64,000 bases of DNA from Oscillibacter valericigenes (lineage in GTDB: Bacteria > Bacillota > Clostridia > Oscillospirales > Oscillospiraceae), in contig NZ_JACSNX010000006.1 of assembly GCF_016902445.1 (NCBI RefSeq), positions 40,690 to 104,689 of the forward strand, written 5' to 3'. Shown one piece after another: positions 17,769-24,435 of the stretch. A model generated the notes under the pieces. The model was not told the DNA's origin and made no database searches. It saw only the letters and a list, made by a program, of their open reading frames with translations. The position numbers and the translations under genes were made by a program. Every line of letters begins with the position of its first letter. Position 1 is the stretch's first letter.

Positions 17769-17770
17769 CT

Positions 17771-18370
17771 TTATTGCACCTCCTGTGTGTCATATGGATT
17801 TGGCAGCGTATATCGCATTTGCGGCAGCCCCCTGGAAAAAGAGCGGAATTCCGCCCGAACCTCCGTCAGGTAATAGGCTACCACCATGTCGCGGGCCTCT
17901 CCGAACTGCTCCGTTAGGATGGGACTCTCCGCAAAGCAGCGGCTGACGATGTCCTCGTCCTTTGTGAAGTTCACCCGCCCGCCCAGGCGGAGATAGGTCC
18001 TGGTCTCCGGGTCGCAGACGCAGATCTGGATATAGGGGTGGGCCTTCATTTCTTCATAGGATGTATAGAATTCCACGGTGTCGAAGTACAGCACGCCGTC
18101 CGTTTCAAACTTGAACTCGATGGGACGGATCTGCGGGTCCCCGTCCTGTCCCAGGGTGGCCGCGTACTGCAGCGGAAAGCGGTCCAGCGTCCTGACCACC
18201 ACATCCAGGCCGTCCTCATAGTCCAGAGACTGAAAAAACTCCAGATTTGTCACATCCCGATGCTCCTGTTCCGTGATATACGACCAGACTGACACAAACA
18301 CCAGAAGGATGCCCATCACCACCAGCAGGACTTTCTGCACGGTGAAACAGCGTGTCTGCTCCCGGTTCAT
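17771..18370 (-). CDS. Membrane-anchored pyridoxamine-phosphate-oxidase-like (FMN split barrel) protein
   Basis: 199 aa. Residues 10-30 are one hydrophobic segment (VQKVLLVVMGILLVFVSVW). The rest is a split barrel: FPLQYAATLGQDGDPQIRPI, VLYFDTVEFYTSYEEMKAHP and YIQICVCD. It probably binds FMN or a related cofactor. The start ATG overlaps the stop of the radical SAM gene (ATGA), so translation is coupled. The N-terminal anchor is unusual for this family and suggests work at the membrane. Confidence 0.82.
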   Translation of the reverse strand: MNREQTRCFTVQKVLLVVMGILLVFVSVWSYITEQEHRDVTNLEFFQSLDYEDGLDVVVRTLDRFPLQYAATLGQDGDPQIRPIEFKFETDGVLYFDTVEFYTSYEEMKAHPYIQICVCDPETRTYLRLGGRVNFTKDEDIVSRCFAESPILTEQFGEARDMVVAYYLTEVRAEFRSFSRGLPQMRYTLPNPYDTQEVQ

Positions 18371-19398
18371 CCGATCTCCTTCCAGCACTGGGGGTCGGCG
18401 GCATAGAAGCTGCCGTCCCGCCCGCTGGCCACCGCCGGGCAGCCCCGGCACCAGGGCTGCAGCTCGCACTTGGCGCACTTCTCAAACCTGGCGTAGTCCC
18501 GGTACTGCTCCATCTGACACACCCACAGGTCTGCCAGCCGGTCGCTGAACACATTGCCGACCTTGCTGTTCTGCACCCGGCGGCAGGCGTACACGTCGCC
18601 GGTGGGCAGGATGGTCAAATGGCAGTTGCCGCAGTTGCAGCCGCCGTAGATCATCCCCTCCTGCGCGTTCTCCGGGATACGGAACTCGCCCGTCTCATAC
18701 TCGTACAGGGTCCACAGGTGATCCTTCTTGTTGAACCAGGTCTCACAGCCGGCGGCCTCATACGCCTTGAACTTTCTGTCACAGTCGGCCAGCAGCTGGC
18801 GGTAGCGCAGGGGCTCGATACCCACGTCCTTCTCCTCGCTGGTGGGGCAGTAGCGGGAGAAGGCGAACACATCCGCTTTGTGGGCCACCACGGTGTCGAT
18901 CAGTTCCGGGATCTCGTCGATGTTAGTGCCGGAGACCGTGGTCATGACCACCGCCCGGATGCCCGCCCGCTTGAGACAGGCGATCTTCTCCAGAGTGCAG
19001 TCGAAGCTGCCGGGCTTGCGGAACCAGTCGTGGGTCTGGCGCAGGCCGTCCAGGGACAGCTGGTACTTCTCACAGCCGTACTCCTTCAGCCGCCGGCACA
19101 CCTCGTCATTCAGGTGGAACGGATTGCCCAGGATGGTGAAGGGGATGTGGTGCTCCTTCATCAGTCCCAGCAGGTCCCAGAAGCTGGGGTGCAGGATGGG
19201 GTCGCCGCCGGTGATGTAGAAGTAGGGCAGGCGGTGGTAGACCTCACAGAAGTCCAGGCAGTTGTAGAAGGTGTCCTGCATCTGGGGCCAGGTCATGGCG
19301 TCCAGCTGCTTGCAGGCGTCCTCGGCAAAAATGTAGCAGTGCTTGCACCGCTGATTGCATTCATCGGTGATGTGCCACTGAAAGGCAAAGTATTCCAT
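18367..19398 (-). CDS. Radical SAM/SPASM peptide maturase, ACGX system
   Basis: 343 aa from ATG 19398 (GGAGGAAACTTGAG upstream). The CNQRCKHCY motif (C-x3-C-x2-C) near residue 15 binds the SAM cluster, and YITGGDP is the GGE-like motif. The C-terminal SPASM part has GGCNCGNCH, CRR, and CAKCELQPWCRGCP for auxiliary clusters. Because a peptide with Ala-Cys-Gly-X repeats is encoded just upstream, I assign it to the rSAM/SPASM ACGX group, a RiPP system known from genome surveys. It probably modifies the ACG repeats; the chemistry is unknown to me. Confidence 0.9.
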   Translation of the reverse strand: MEYFAFQWHITDECNQRCKHCYIFAEDACKQLDAMTWPQMQDTFYNCLDFCEVYHRLPYFYITGGDPILHPSFWDLLGLMKEHHIPFTILGNPFHLNDEVCRRLKEYGCEKYQLSLDGLRQTHDWFRKPGSFDCTLEKIACLKRAGIRAVVMTTVSGTNIDEIPELIDTVVAHKADVFAFSRYCPTSEEKDVGIEPLRYRQLLADCDRKFKAYEAAGCETWFNKKDHLWTLYEYETGEFRIPENAQEGMIYGGCNCGNCHLTILPTGDVYACRRVQNSKVGNVFSDRLADLWVCQMEQYRDYARFEKCAKCELQPWCRGCPAVASGRDGSFYAADPQCWKEIG

Positions 19399-19433
19399 CT
19401 CAAGTTTCCTCCTGATCGTTTGTTCTTTGAGAA

Positions 19434-19489
19434 GGGGGCGCATTTCCCAAAACACGGAGCAGACTCCGTCCCTTGGGAAGTGCGCCCCC
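19434..19489 (-). promoter_or_regulatory. Large hairpin between the ACGX peptide and the maturase gene
   Basis: Outer arms of 17 bp (19434-19450 and 19473-19489, one G-T pair) and an inner 6-bp stem ACGGAG/CTCCGT. No T-run follows on the minus strand, so it is more likely an mRNA stabiliser or attenuator that keeps peptide mRNA more abundant than enzyme mRNA than a full terminator. Confidence 0.7.
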
Positions 19490-19516
19490 GCAGGCTGCCC
19501 CGCGGGGGGCGGGCGC

Positions 19517-19670
19517 TTACTGCTTGTCGCCGGCGCCGCAGGCGGTGGGCTTGGGGTCGGCGGCTCCGCAGGCCGGCGGGCTTGTCCCCGGCGCCGCAGG
19601 CGCTCCCACAGGCGGAAGACGCCTTGTCCTCAGTCTTGCGGCTCCAGCCAAACAGATTCTTCAGTGCCAT
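19517..19670 (-). pseudogene. ACGX-repeat RiPP precursor gene with a one-base frameshift
   Basis: ATG 19670 has a perfect AAGGAGG 8 nt upstream. Leader MALKNLFGWSRKTEDKASS, then ACGS, ACGA, GDKPA. After that the frame shifts by one base within CCCGCCGGCCTGC, and the other frame continues ACGAADPKPTACGAGDKQ and a stop at 19517-19519. The repaired peptide would be 50 aa with four ACG-X units. Unshifted, the frame stays open but runs out of frame into the maturase gene. This could be an assembly error, a recent mutation or, less likely, programmed frameshifting. Confidence 0.8.
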
Positions 19671-19728
19671 GATCAGTTCCTCCTTGGATCTTGTTTTGCG
19701 GTCAGGCATCTGCCTGATCCTTGCCCAC

Positions 19729-19757
19729 AGTATATCGGTCGGAAAAGCTCGCCACAA
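19729..19757 (-). promoter_or_regulatory. Promoter of the ACGX operon
   Basis: Minus strand: TTGTGG (19752-19757), 17 nt, TATACT (19729-19734), about 50 nt before the precursor ATG. Confidence 0.7.
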
Positions 19758-19762
19758 GTACG

Positions 19763-19795
19763 CACTTTTTTATGACTCAGTCACTTTTTTGTAAC
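19763..19795. promoter_or_regulatory. Candidate HxlR operator between divergent promoters
   Basis: Direct repeats CACTTTTTTATGAC (19763-19776) and CACTTTTTTGTAAC (19782-19795), 19 bp apart, frame the palindrome TGACTCAGTCA (19773-19783). It lies just upstream of both the leftward ACGX -35 and the rightward HxlR -35, as expected for an autoregulated divergent switch. Confidence 0.6.
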
Positions 19796-19798
19796 TTC

Positions 19799-19827
19799 TT
19801 GACCGGCCGGGGCCCGGATACTATAAT
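19799..19827 (+). promoter_or_regulatory. Promoter of the hxlR-family gene
   Basis: TTGACC (19799-19804), 17 nt, TATAAT (19822-19827). Confidence 0.8.
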
Positions 19828-19868
19828 AGATTGAAAATCGGCGGATCCATCTGAAAAGGAGGTCACCC

Positions 19869-20213
19869 ATGCTGACAAAAGAGGAAATGCCCGCCTGTCC
19901 GGTGGCGACCACAGTAGCACTGGTCGGCAGCAAGTGGAAGCTGCTGATCCTCCGCAATCTGCTGGCCCGGCCCTGGCGGTTCAATGAGATGAAGAAAAGT
20001 CTGGATGGGATCAGTCAGAAGGTCCTCTCCGACAGACTGCGGTCCCTGGAGGAGGACGGGATCGTCACCCGGACGGTCTACCCGGAGGTCCCGCCCCGGG
20101 TGGAGTACTCCCTGAGCGAGCTGGGTGAGTCCATGCGTCCGATCATTTCCGCCATGGAACAGTGGGGGCGCGACTATCAGGAGCTGGTGCAGGGCAAAGT
20201 CCCTTCCCGTTGA
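19869..20213 (+). CDS. HxlR-family transcriptional regulator
   Basis: 114 aa with the full HxlR winged-helix pattern: CPVATTVALVGSKWKLLILRNL, RFNEMKKSLDGISQKVLSDRLRSLEEDGIV, then VEYSLSELG. Cys10 (ACPV) is the conserved N-terminal cysteine through which some members sense electrophiles or disulfide stress. AAAGGAGGTCACCC precedes the ATG. It is divergent from the ACGX operon and the obvious candidate to regulate it. Confidence 0.92.
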   Translation: MLTKEEMPACPVATTVALVGSKWKLLILRNLLARPWRFNEMKKSLDGISQKVLSDRLRSLEEDGIVTRTVYPEVPPRVEYSLSELGESMRPIISAMEQWGRDYQELVQGKVPSR

Positions 20214-20339
20214 CCGCTCCGCAGGTCTTCCGGCAGTGCTCGACAGCGGCGTGGCCGTATGCTACAATGTCTGCAGAAGCGCCCAAGCCGCAAATGCCCT
20301 GTGCGGGGCGGAGACTTGGAAAGGAGGTCATTGGGCTTG

Positions 20340-21119
20340 ATGGAAATCAAAAGGATCGATCCGGAAAAACGGCTGTCGTTTCAGGAGCTCATGCAGCTGT
20401 ATCTATACAGCGCCATCCGTTCAGGCACCGGGAAGCTGCCGGAATACCGGTCGTGGCGGCTCACGGAGGGCCTGATCCGCGCCTTCAACCAGGAGGAGCG
20501 CAGCGTCCTCCAGAACAGACTGGACGCGCTGCTGCGGCAGGATCCCGGTCCGGTCGCCGCGCTCCGCCGCACATACGAGGCGCAGCCCTGGGAGGTCGAG
20601 AAGCCCGTGATCTGGGACGACCGCAGCAAGAGCAACTACTACATCTCCAATCTGGAGGACTCTCATCGCTTCGAGGTATATGCCGAATGGGTTTTCCGGC
20701 AGTACGGCATCGATATCGGGCTGTTCTACGGCAGGCAGCAGCAATATGAGGTCGGCGAGACGAGGGCCGGCATCGAGATCAAACACGACAAGAAGTCCCA
20801 GGAAACCGGGAATTACTACTTTGAGTACATGGAGCGCCTCACCGCCCAGGGGAGCTGGGTGGAGAGCGGCCTTTTGAAAAAGGACAACACCCGCTACTAC
20901 TTCTACGGGGTGATCGGCGACTATCTGATCCTCCCCAAGGACCGCCTGATGGACTACTACCGGCGCATCGTTCTGGAAAACGATCCACCTGCCGGCTGCC
21001 GCAAGGCGGAGGCCCTGAGAGGGACGTCGAAGGGATTCCTCCTGCCCAGGGCGGAGGCCGTCAAGATCAGTCTGCCCATCGCTCAGGTCGCCCAGGCCCT
21101 GCGCAGTCAGACGTCCTGA
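20340..21119 (+). CDS. Unrecognised protein with a possible PD-(D/E)XK nuclease core
   Basis: 259 aa. No family recognised with confidence. N-terminal helical region (RLSFQELMQLYLYSAIRS). The central part RFEVYAEWVFRQYGIDIGLFYGR, then GETRAGIEIKHDKKSQETGNYYFEY, resembles the E...ExK arrangement of restriction-endonuclease folds. Several Tyr/Phe-rich stretches follow. The start is ATG 20340 (a TTG directly before it would also fit AAAGGAGG better). It stands alone between hxlR and a large palindrome. Nuclease activity is a hypothesis. Confidence 0.6.
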   Translation: MEIKRIDPEKRLSFQELMQLYLYSAIRSGTGKLPEYRSWRLTEGLIRAFNQEERSVLQNRLDALLRQDPGPVAALRRTYEAQPWEVEKPVIWDDRSKSNYYISNLEDSHRFEVYAEWVFRQYGIDIGLFYGRQQQYEVGETRAGIEIKHDKKSQETGNYYFEYMERLTAQGSWVESGLLKKDNTRYYFYGVIGDYLILPKDRLMDYYRRIVLENDPPAGCRKAEALRGTSKGFLLPRAEAVKISLPIAQVAQALRSQTS

Positions 21120-21158
21120 GGTCTCTGCACACCGCCCGGAGCCGTCCGGCAAAAAATA

Positions 21159-21196
21159 CGCCCCCGGCTGCCTGGATATCCAGGCAGCCGGGGGCG
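21159..21196. terminator. 38-bp perfect palindrome, bidirectional terminator
   Basis: 19-bp arms without loop or mismatch, A-run on the left (21151-21156) and TTCT on the right. It ends the rightward gene at 21119. The stronger T-run is on the minus strand. Confidence 0.75.
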
Positions 21197-21301
21197 TTCT
21201 GCTGTATAGATGGGCCAGGCCACAGACGCGGACAGAGGCAAACGGCGATGCATCGTCCATCCCCTCCCTGTCGCCCTTCCGTGTGCGGCATCTGCCGTCT
21301 C

Positions 21302-21343
21302 CGTGATCTCATCACAGTCCGGCGCATCGATCTGCGGTATAAT
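21302..21343 (+). promoter_or_regulatory. Crp/Fnr-type box and promoter of the ferredoxin/NapH operon
   Basis: CGTGATCTCATCACA (21302-21316) is centred at 21309. The -10 TATAAT is at 21338-21343, putting the box near -41, the class II activation position. No good -35 exists, as expected for an activated promoter. Confidence 0.75.
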
Positions 21344-21373
21344 GGACCCACTTGATTTTGGGGGAGGCATTGT

Positions 21374-21583
21374 ATGAATTCCGTGAAAAAGCGGCGCAGA
21401 GCCGTGGTGGATCCATCGGCCTGCGTGGCCTGCGGCTGCTGTGTGAAGGTCTGTCCGCTGCAGGCCATCGAGGTCGTCCGGGGCATCACGGCCCAGGTCC
21501 GGCAGGAGAAATGCGTGGGCTGCGGGAAGTGCGCCAGAGAGTGCCCGGCCAGCGTCATCGTGATCCGGGAGGTGGAGGCATGA
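21374..21583 (+). CDS. 2[4Fe-4S] ferredoxin-type protein
   Basis: 69 aa with two clusters: CVACGCCVKVCP and CVGCGKCARECP, each C-x2-C-x2-C-x3-C. It is a small electron carrier. Its stop overlaps the start of the next, membrane-bound Fe-S gene by 4 nt, so the pair probably forms an electron-transfer unit. Expression probably depends on the nearby Crp/Fnr regulator through the upstream box. Confidence 0.92.
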   Translation: MNSVKKRRRAVVDPSACVACGCCVKVCPLQAIEVVRGITAQVRQEKCVGCGKCARECPASVIVIREVEA

Positions 21584-22155
21584 GGAAGCACTGGTATGAT
21601 AATCTGTGGATCGTCTCGCTCCTGTACCTTCTGCTGGGGTTCTTCAACATCCTGTTTGCCTGGCTGGGCCTGCTGTGCTTTTTCATCCCGCTCTTCATCG
21701 CCGTGGCCGGCGGGACGAAGGGCTACTGCAACCGCTACTGCGGACGGGGCCAGCTGTTCAGCCTGCTGGGCGGGCGTTTCGGGCTGTCCCGCAGGCGGGA
21801 TATCCCCGGCTGGATGAAGAGCAAGGCCTTCCGATACGGCTTTCTCGTCTTTTTCTTCGCCATGTTCTTCCTGATGCTGTGGAACACCTATCTGGTGTTC
21901 GCCGGGGCGCAGGATCTGGGGCAGGCGGTCACCCTGCTGTGGACGTTCCGGCTGCCCTGGAACTGGGCCTATCACGGCACCCTGTTCCACCCCGGCGTGG
22001 CGCAGTTCGCCTTCGGCTTCTACAGCGTCATGCTGACCTCCACCGTCCTCGGTCTGATCACGATGGTGCTGTTCAAACCCCGCAGCTGGTGCGTCTACTG
22101 CCCCATGGGCACCATGACACAGCTGATCTGCCGGGCAAAAAACGGCCGTGCCTGA
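21580..22155 (+). CDS. NapH/CcoG-like membrane Fe-S protein
   Basis: 191 aa. Four or five hydrophobic segments (WIVSLLYLLLGFFNILFAW, LLCFFIPLFIAVA, GFLVFFFAMFFLMLW, FYSVMLTSTVLGLITMVLF). Cysteine motifs YCNRYCGRGQ and WCVYCPMGTMTQLIC are typical of 4Fe-4S binding NapH-type proteins, which pass electrons across the membrane. It is cotranscribed with the ferredoxin gene and converges on the Crp/Fnr gene with an 11-nt gap. Confidence 0.85.
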   Translation: MRKHWYDNLWIVSLLYLLLGFFNILFAWLGLLCFFIPLFIAVAGGTKGYCNRYCGRGQLFSLLGGRFGLSRRRDIPGWMKSKAFRYGFLVFFFAMFFLMLWNTYLVFAGAQDLGQAVTLLWTFRLPWNWAYHGTLFHPGVAQFAFGFYSVMLTSTVLGLITMVLFKPRSWCVYCPMGTMTQLICRAKNGRA

Positions 22156-22166
22156 CGGCGCCGCCC

Positions 22167-22832
22167 TCACGCCCTGTCGTCCTGCAGTCTCCGCAGCTTC
22201 TCCTCGTCCAGGAGCTGCACCATGCCCCGGGAGAGCCGCACCATGCCCTCGCTCTGGAAATAGCGCAGCATGCGGGTGACCACCTCCCGGTGGGAGCCCA
22301 GGTGGTTGGCGATGGTCTCATGGGTGATCTTCAGGGCACTGGTCCCCTCGATGGCGGCCTCCTCCAGCAGGAAGGCCGCCAGCCGCTTGTCCATGCTCTT
22401 CCACATGACCTGTTCCATCAGCCACATGACCTCTGAAAACCGGCTGGCCATCAGCTCGTTGGTGTAATTGGCCACCGGCGCGGACACCTCCATGAGGCTC
22501 TGGTAGACCTCCGGGGAGATGACCCAGATCTCCGTGTCCTTCTCCGCCTCGATGGTGACCTCAAACTGGATGGAGCGCATGATGCAGGACGCGGAGAGAA
22601 GGCACAGATCCCTGTCGAACAGGCGGTAGATGGTGATCTCCCGCCCCTCGTCAGAGAGGATATAGGCCCGGAGCTGTCCCGACTTCACCAGAAGGAGCCC
22701 CGTGCAGTCCGCGTTTCCGTTGTGAAGGATCGTTCCCTTCCCGACGCTCCGAAACGCCAGATTGCCGAGGATGCGCGCCTGCTGGTCCGCATCCAGCCGG
22801 TCCCAGATGGGAAAACAGTCCTGAAAGGTCAT
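22167..22832 (-). CDS. Crp/Fnr-family transcriptional regulator
   Basis: 221 aa: cyclic-nucleotide-binding-type beta barrel (residues 10-120), long dimerisation helix, and C-terminal HTH TIANHLGSHREVVTRMLRYFQSEG. It has several cysteines (DCFPIW, ADCTG, LCLLSASC) that might serve redox or cluster sensing, but no canonical FNR Cys pattern. Matching palindromes lie in front of the two flanking redox operons. ATG follows GAGGAGGGACATAGG. Confidence 0.92.
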   Translation of the reverse strand: MTFQDCFPIWDRLDADQQARILGNLAFRSVGKGTILHNGNADCTGLLLVKSGQLRAYILSDEGREITIYRLFDRDLCLLSASCIMRSIQFEVTIEAEKDTEIWVISPEVYQSLMEVSAPVANYTNELMASRFSEVMWLMEQVMWKSMDKRLAAFLLEEAAIEGTSALKITHETIANHLGSHREVVTRMLRYFQSEGMVRLSRGMVQLLDEEKLRRLQDDRA

Positions 22833-22858
22833 CCTATGTCCCTCCTCATCGTCTTCTC

Positions 22859-22887
22859 AGTATAGTGGACGGGGCTTTTGCTGTCAA
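22859..22887 (-). promoter_or_regulatory. Promoter of the Crp/Fnr gene
   Basis: Minus strand TTGACA (22882-22887), 17 nt, TATACT (22859-22864): near-consensus, so constitutive expression of the regulator is likely. The palindrome at 22919-22933 lies upstream of it. Confidence 0.8.
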
Positions 22888-22918
22888 CCGCCCTGTCGGC
22901 GGACGGCCCCGGATCTTC

Positions 22919-22959
22919 TGTGATGTCATCACAGAAAAAAACAGACTTTGGGTTATACT
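22919..22959 (+). promoter_or_regulatory. Crp/Fnr-type box and promoter of trxA-trxB
   Basis: TGTGATGTCATCACA (22919-22933), symmetric for three more bases on each side. -10 TATACT at 22954-22959, placing the box centre (22926) near -40. Same arrangement as at 21302-21343. Confidence 0.8.
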
Positions 22960-22990
22960 AAGGTCAAACACAAGAAAGGAGCTGACCAGC

Positions 22991-23314
22991 ATGGCGGCTA
23001 TCAATATCAATCAGGAACAATTTCAGCAGATGACGGACAGCGGCAGACCTGTCCTGGTGGATTTCTGGGCTCCCTGGTGCGGCTACTGCCGCCGGATCGG
23101 GCCCGCGTATGAGAAGGTCGCGGACGAATACGGCGACCAGCTCACCGTTGCAAAGATCAACATCGACGAGGAGGCCGCGCTGGCCGAGGCGGAGCAGATC
23201 GAGGTGATCCCCACCCTGGTCCTGTACCGGGACGGAAAGGCCGTGGACTCCATCGTCAACCCCGAATCCAAAGCAGCCATCGAGCAATTCATCCGGGAGG
23301 CCCTGGCAAAGTGA
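22991..23314 (+). CDS. trxA: Thioredoxin (CGYC active site)
   Basis: 107 aa, normal length. VLVDFWAPWCGYCRRIGPAYEKVA holds the active site; the usual CGPC is CGYC here, which shifts the redox potential in related proteins. The cis-Pro loop is VIPTLVLYRDG. ATG follows AAAGGAGCTGACCAGC. It is cotranscribed with trxB 13 nt downstream and controlled by the Crp/Fnr-type box. Confidence 0.95.
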   Translation: MAAININQEQFQQMTDSGRPVLVDFWAPWCGYCRRIGPAYEKVADEYGDQLTVAKINIDEEAALAEAEQIEVIPTLVLYRDGKAVDSIVNPESKAAIEQFIREALAK

Positions 23315-23327
23315 GGAGGCAGGACCC

Positions 23328-24284
23328 ATGAGCAGCACACATGTCTTCGATATGATCGTGGTGGGCGGCGGGCCGGCCGGCTACACGGCGGCGCTCTATG
23401 CGGCCAGAGCCGGACTGGATACCCTGGTGCTGGAGAAGCTGTCGGCCGGCGGCCAGATGGCCCTGACGGAGGAGATCGACAACTATCCCGGCTATGAGGA
23501 CGGGATCGACGGCTTCACTCTGGCGGAGAAGATGCAGCGGCAGGCCGAGCGGTTCGGCGCGCGGACAGAATACGCACAGGTGGAGCGCATGGACCTCACC
23601 GCGGAGCCCAAGGTGCTGGAGACCAGCGAGGGGCCGTTTGCCGCCAGGACCGTGGTCCTTGCCACGGGGGGCGGCCCCAGGGAGCTGGGCCTTGCCGGCG
23701 AGAAGGCCCTGGTGGGCCGTGGCGTGGCCTACTGCGCCGCCTGTGACGGGATGCGCTACAAGGGCAGGACCGTCGTCGTGGTGGGCGGGGGAAATTCCGC
23801 CGCTGCCGACGCGCTGCTGCTGAGCCGAATCGCCGAAAAGGTGATCCTGGTGCACCGCAGGGACCAGCTGCGGGCCACAAAGGTCTATCACGCGCCGTTG
23901 ATGCAGGCGGAAAACGTGGAGTTCCGCTGGAACAGCACCGTCACCGAGCTGCTGCCCGAGGGGAAGCTGACCGGCGTCCGGCTGAAGGATGTGCACACCG
24001 GCGCGGAATCCATCCTCCCCTGCGACGGGCTCTTCATCAGCGTGGGCAGAAAGCCGGCCACGGAGCTGGTGCGCGGCCAACTGGAGCTGGATGCCGGCGG
24101 CTATGTGGCGGCCGGCGAGACCACTGAGACCAGTCTCCCCGGCGTCTACGCCGCGGGCGATGTGCGGACGAAGCCCCTGCGCCAGGTGGTGACGGCTGTG
24201 GCCGACGGCGCCATGGCGGTCCATATGGCGGAGGAATACCTGGCAGGAGGCGCCCCCGCAGCGCGGTCCCCGGCCGGTACATGA
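23328..24284 (+). CDS. trxB: Thioredoxin reductase
   Basis: 318 aa flavoprotein. FAD-binding GGGPAGYTAALYAARAG at residues 11-27, disulfide CAACDG (about 138), NAD(P)-binding VVGGGNSAAADALLL, and the C-terminal YAAGDVRTKPLRQVVTAVADGA. It reduces the thioredoxin encoded directly upstream. RBS GAGGAGGCAGGACCC. Followed by a strong terminator. Confidence 0.96.
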   Translation: MSSTHVFDMIVVGGGPAGYTAALYAARAGLDTLVLEKLSAGGQMALTEEIDNYPGYEDGIDGFTLAEKMQRQAERFGARTEYAQVERMDLTAEPKVLETSEGPFAARTVVLATGGGPRELGLAGEKALVGRGVAYCAACDGMRYKGRTVVVVGGGNSAAADALLLSRIAEKVILVHRRDQLRATKVYHAPLMQAENVEFRWNSTVTELLPEGKLTGVRLKDVHTGAESILPCDGLFISVGRKPATELVRGQLELDAGGYVAAGETTETSLPGVYAAGDVRTKPLRQVVTAVADGAMAVHMAEEYLAGGAPAARSPAGT

Positions 24285-24378
24285 AGGAGCGGGCACCCGT
24301 GTCCCGGGTCCGTGCCTGCCGGAAGGGGATTCCCCGCTGTTTCAGGACCCCGTCGGATGTGAGATCCGAATCCAAAAC

Positions 24379-24420
24379 AGCTGCCCGGAGGATCTGGACC
24401 TTCAGATCCTCCGGGCAGCT
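24379..24420 (+). terminator. Terminator after trxB
   Basis: 18-bp perfect stem with loop GACCTT, followed by TTC. It also faces the convergent gene ending at 24436. Confidence 0.85.
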
Positions 24421-24435
24421 TTCTGCACTCACGCT

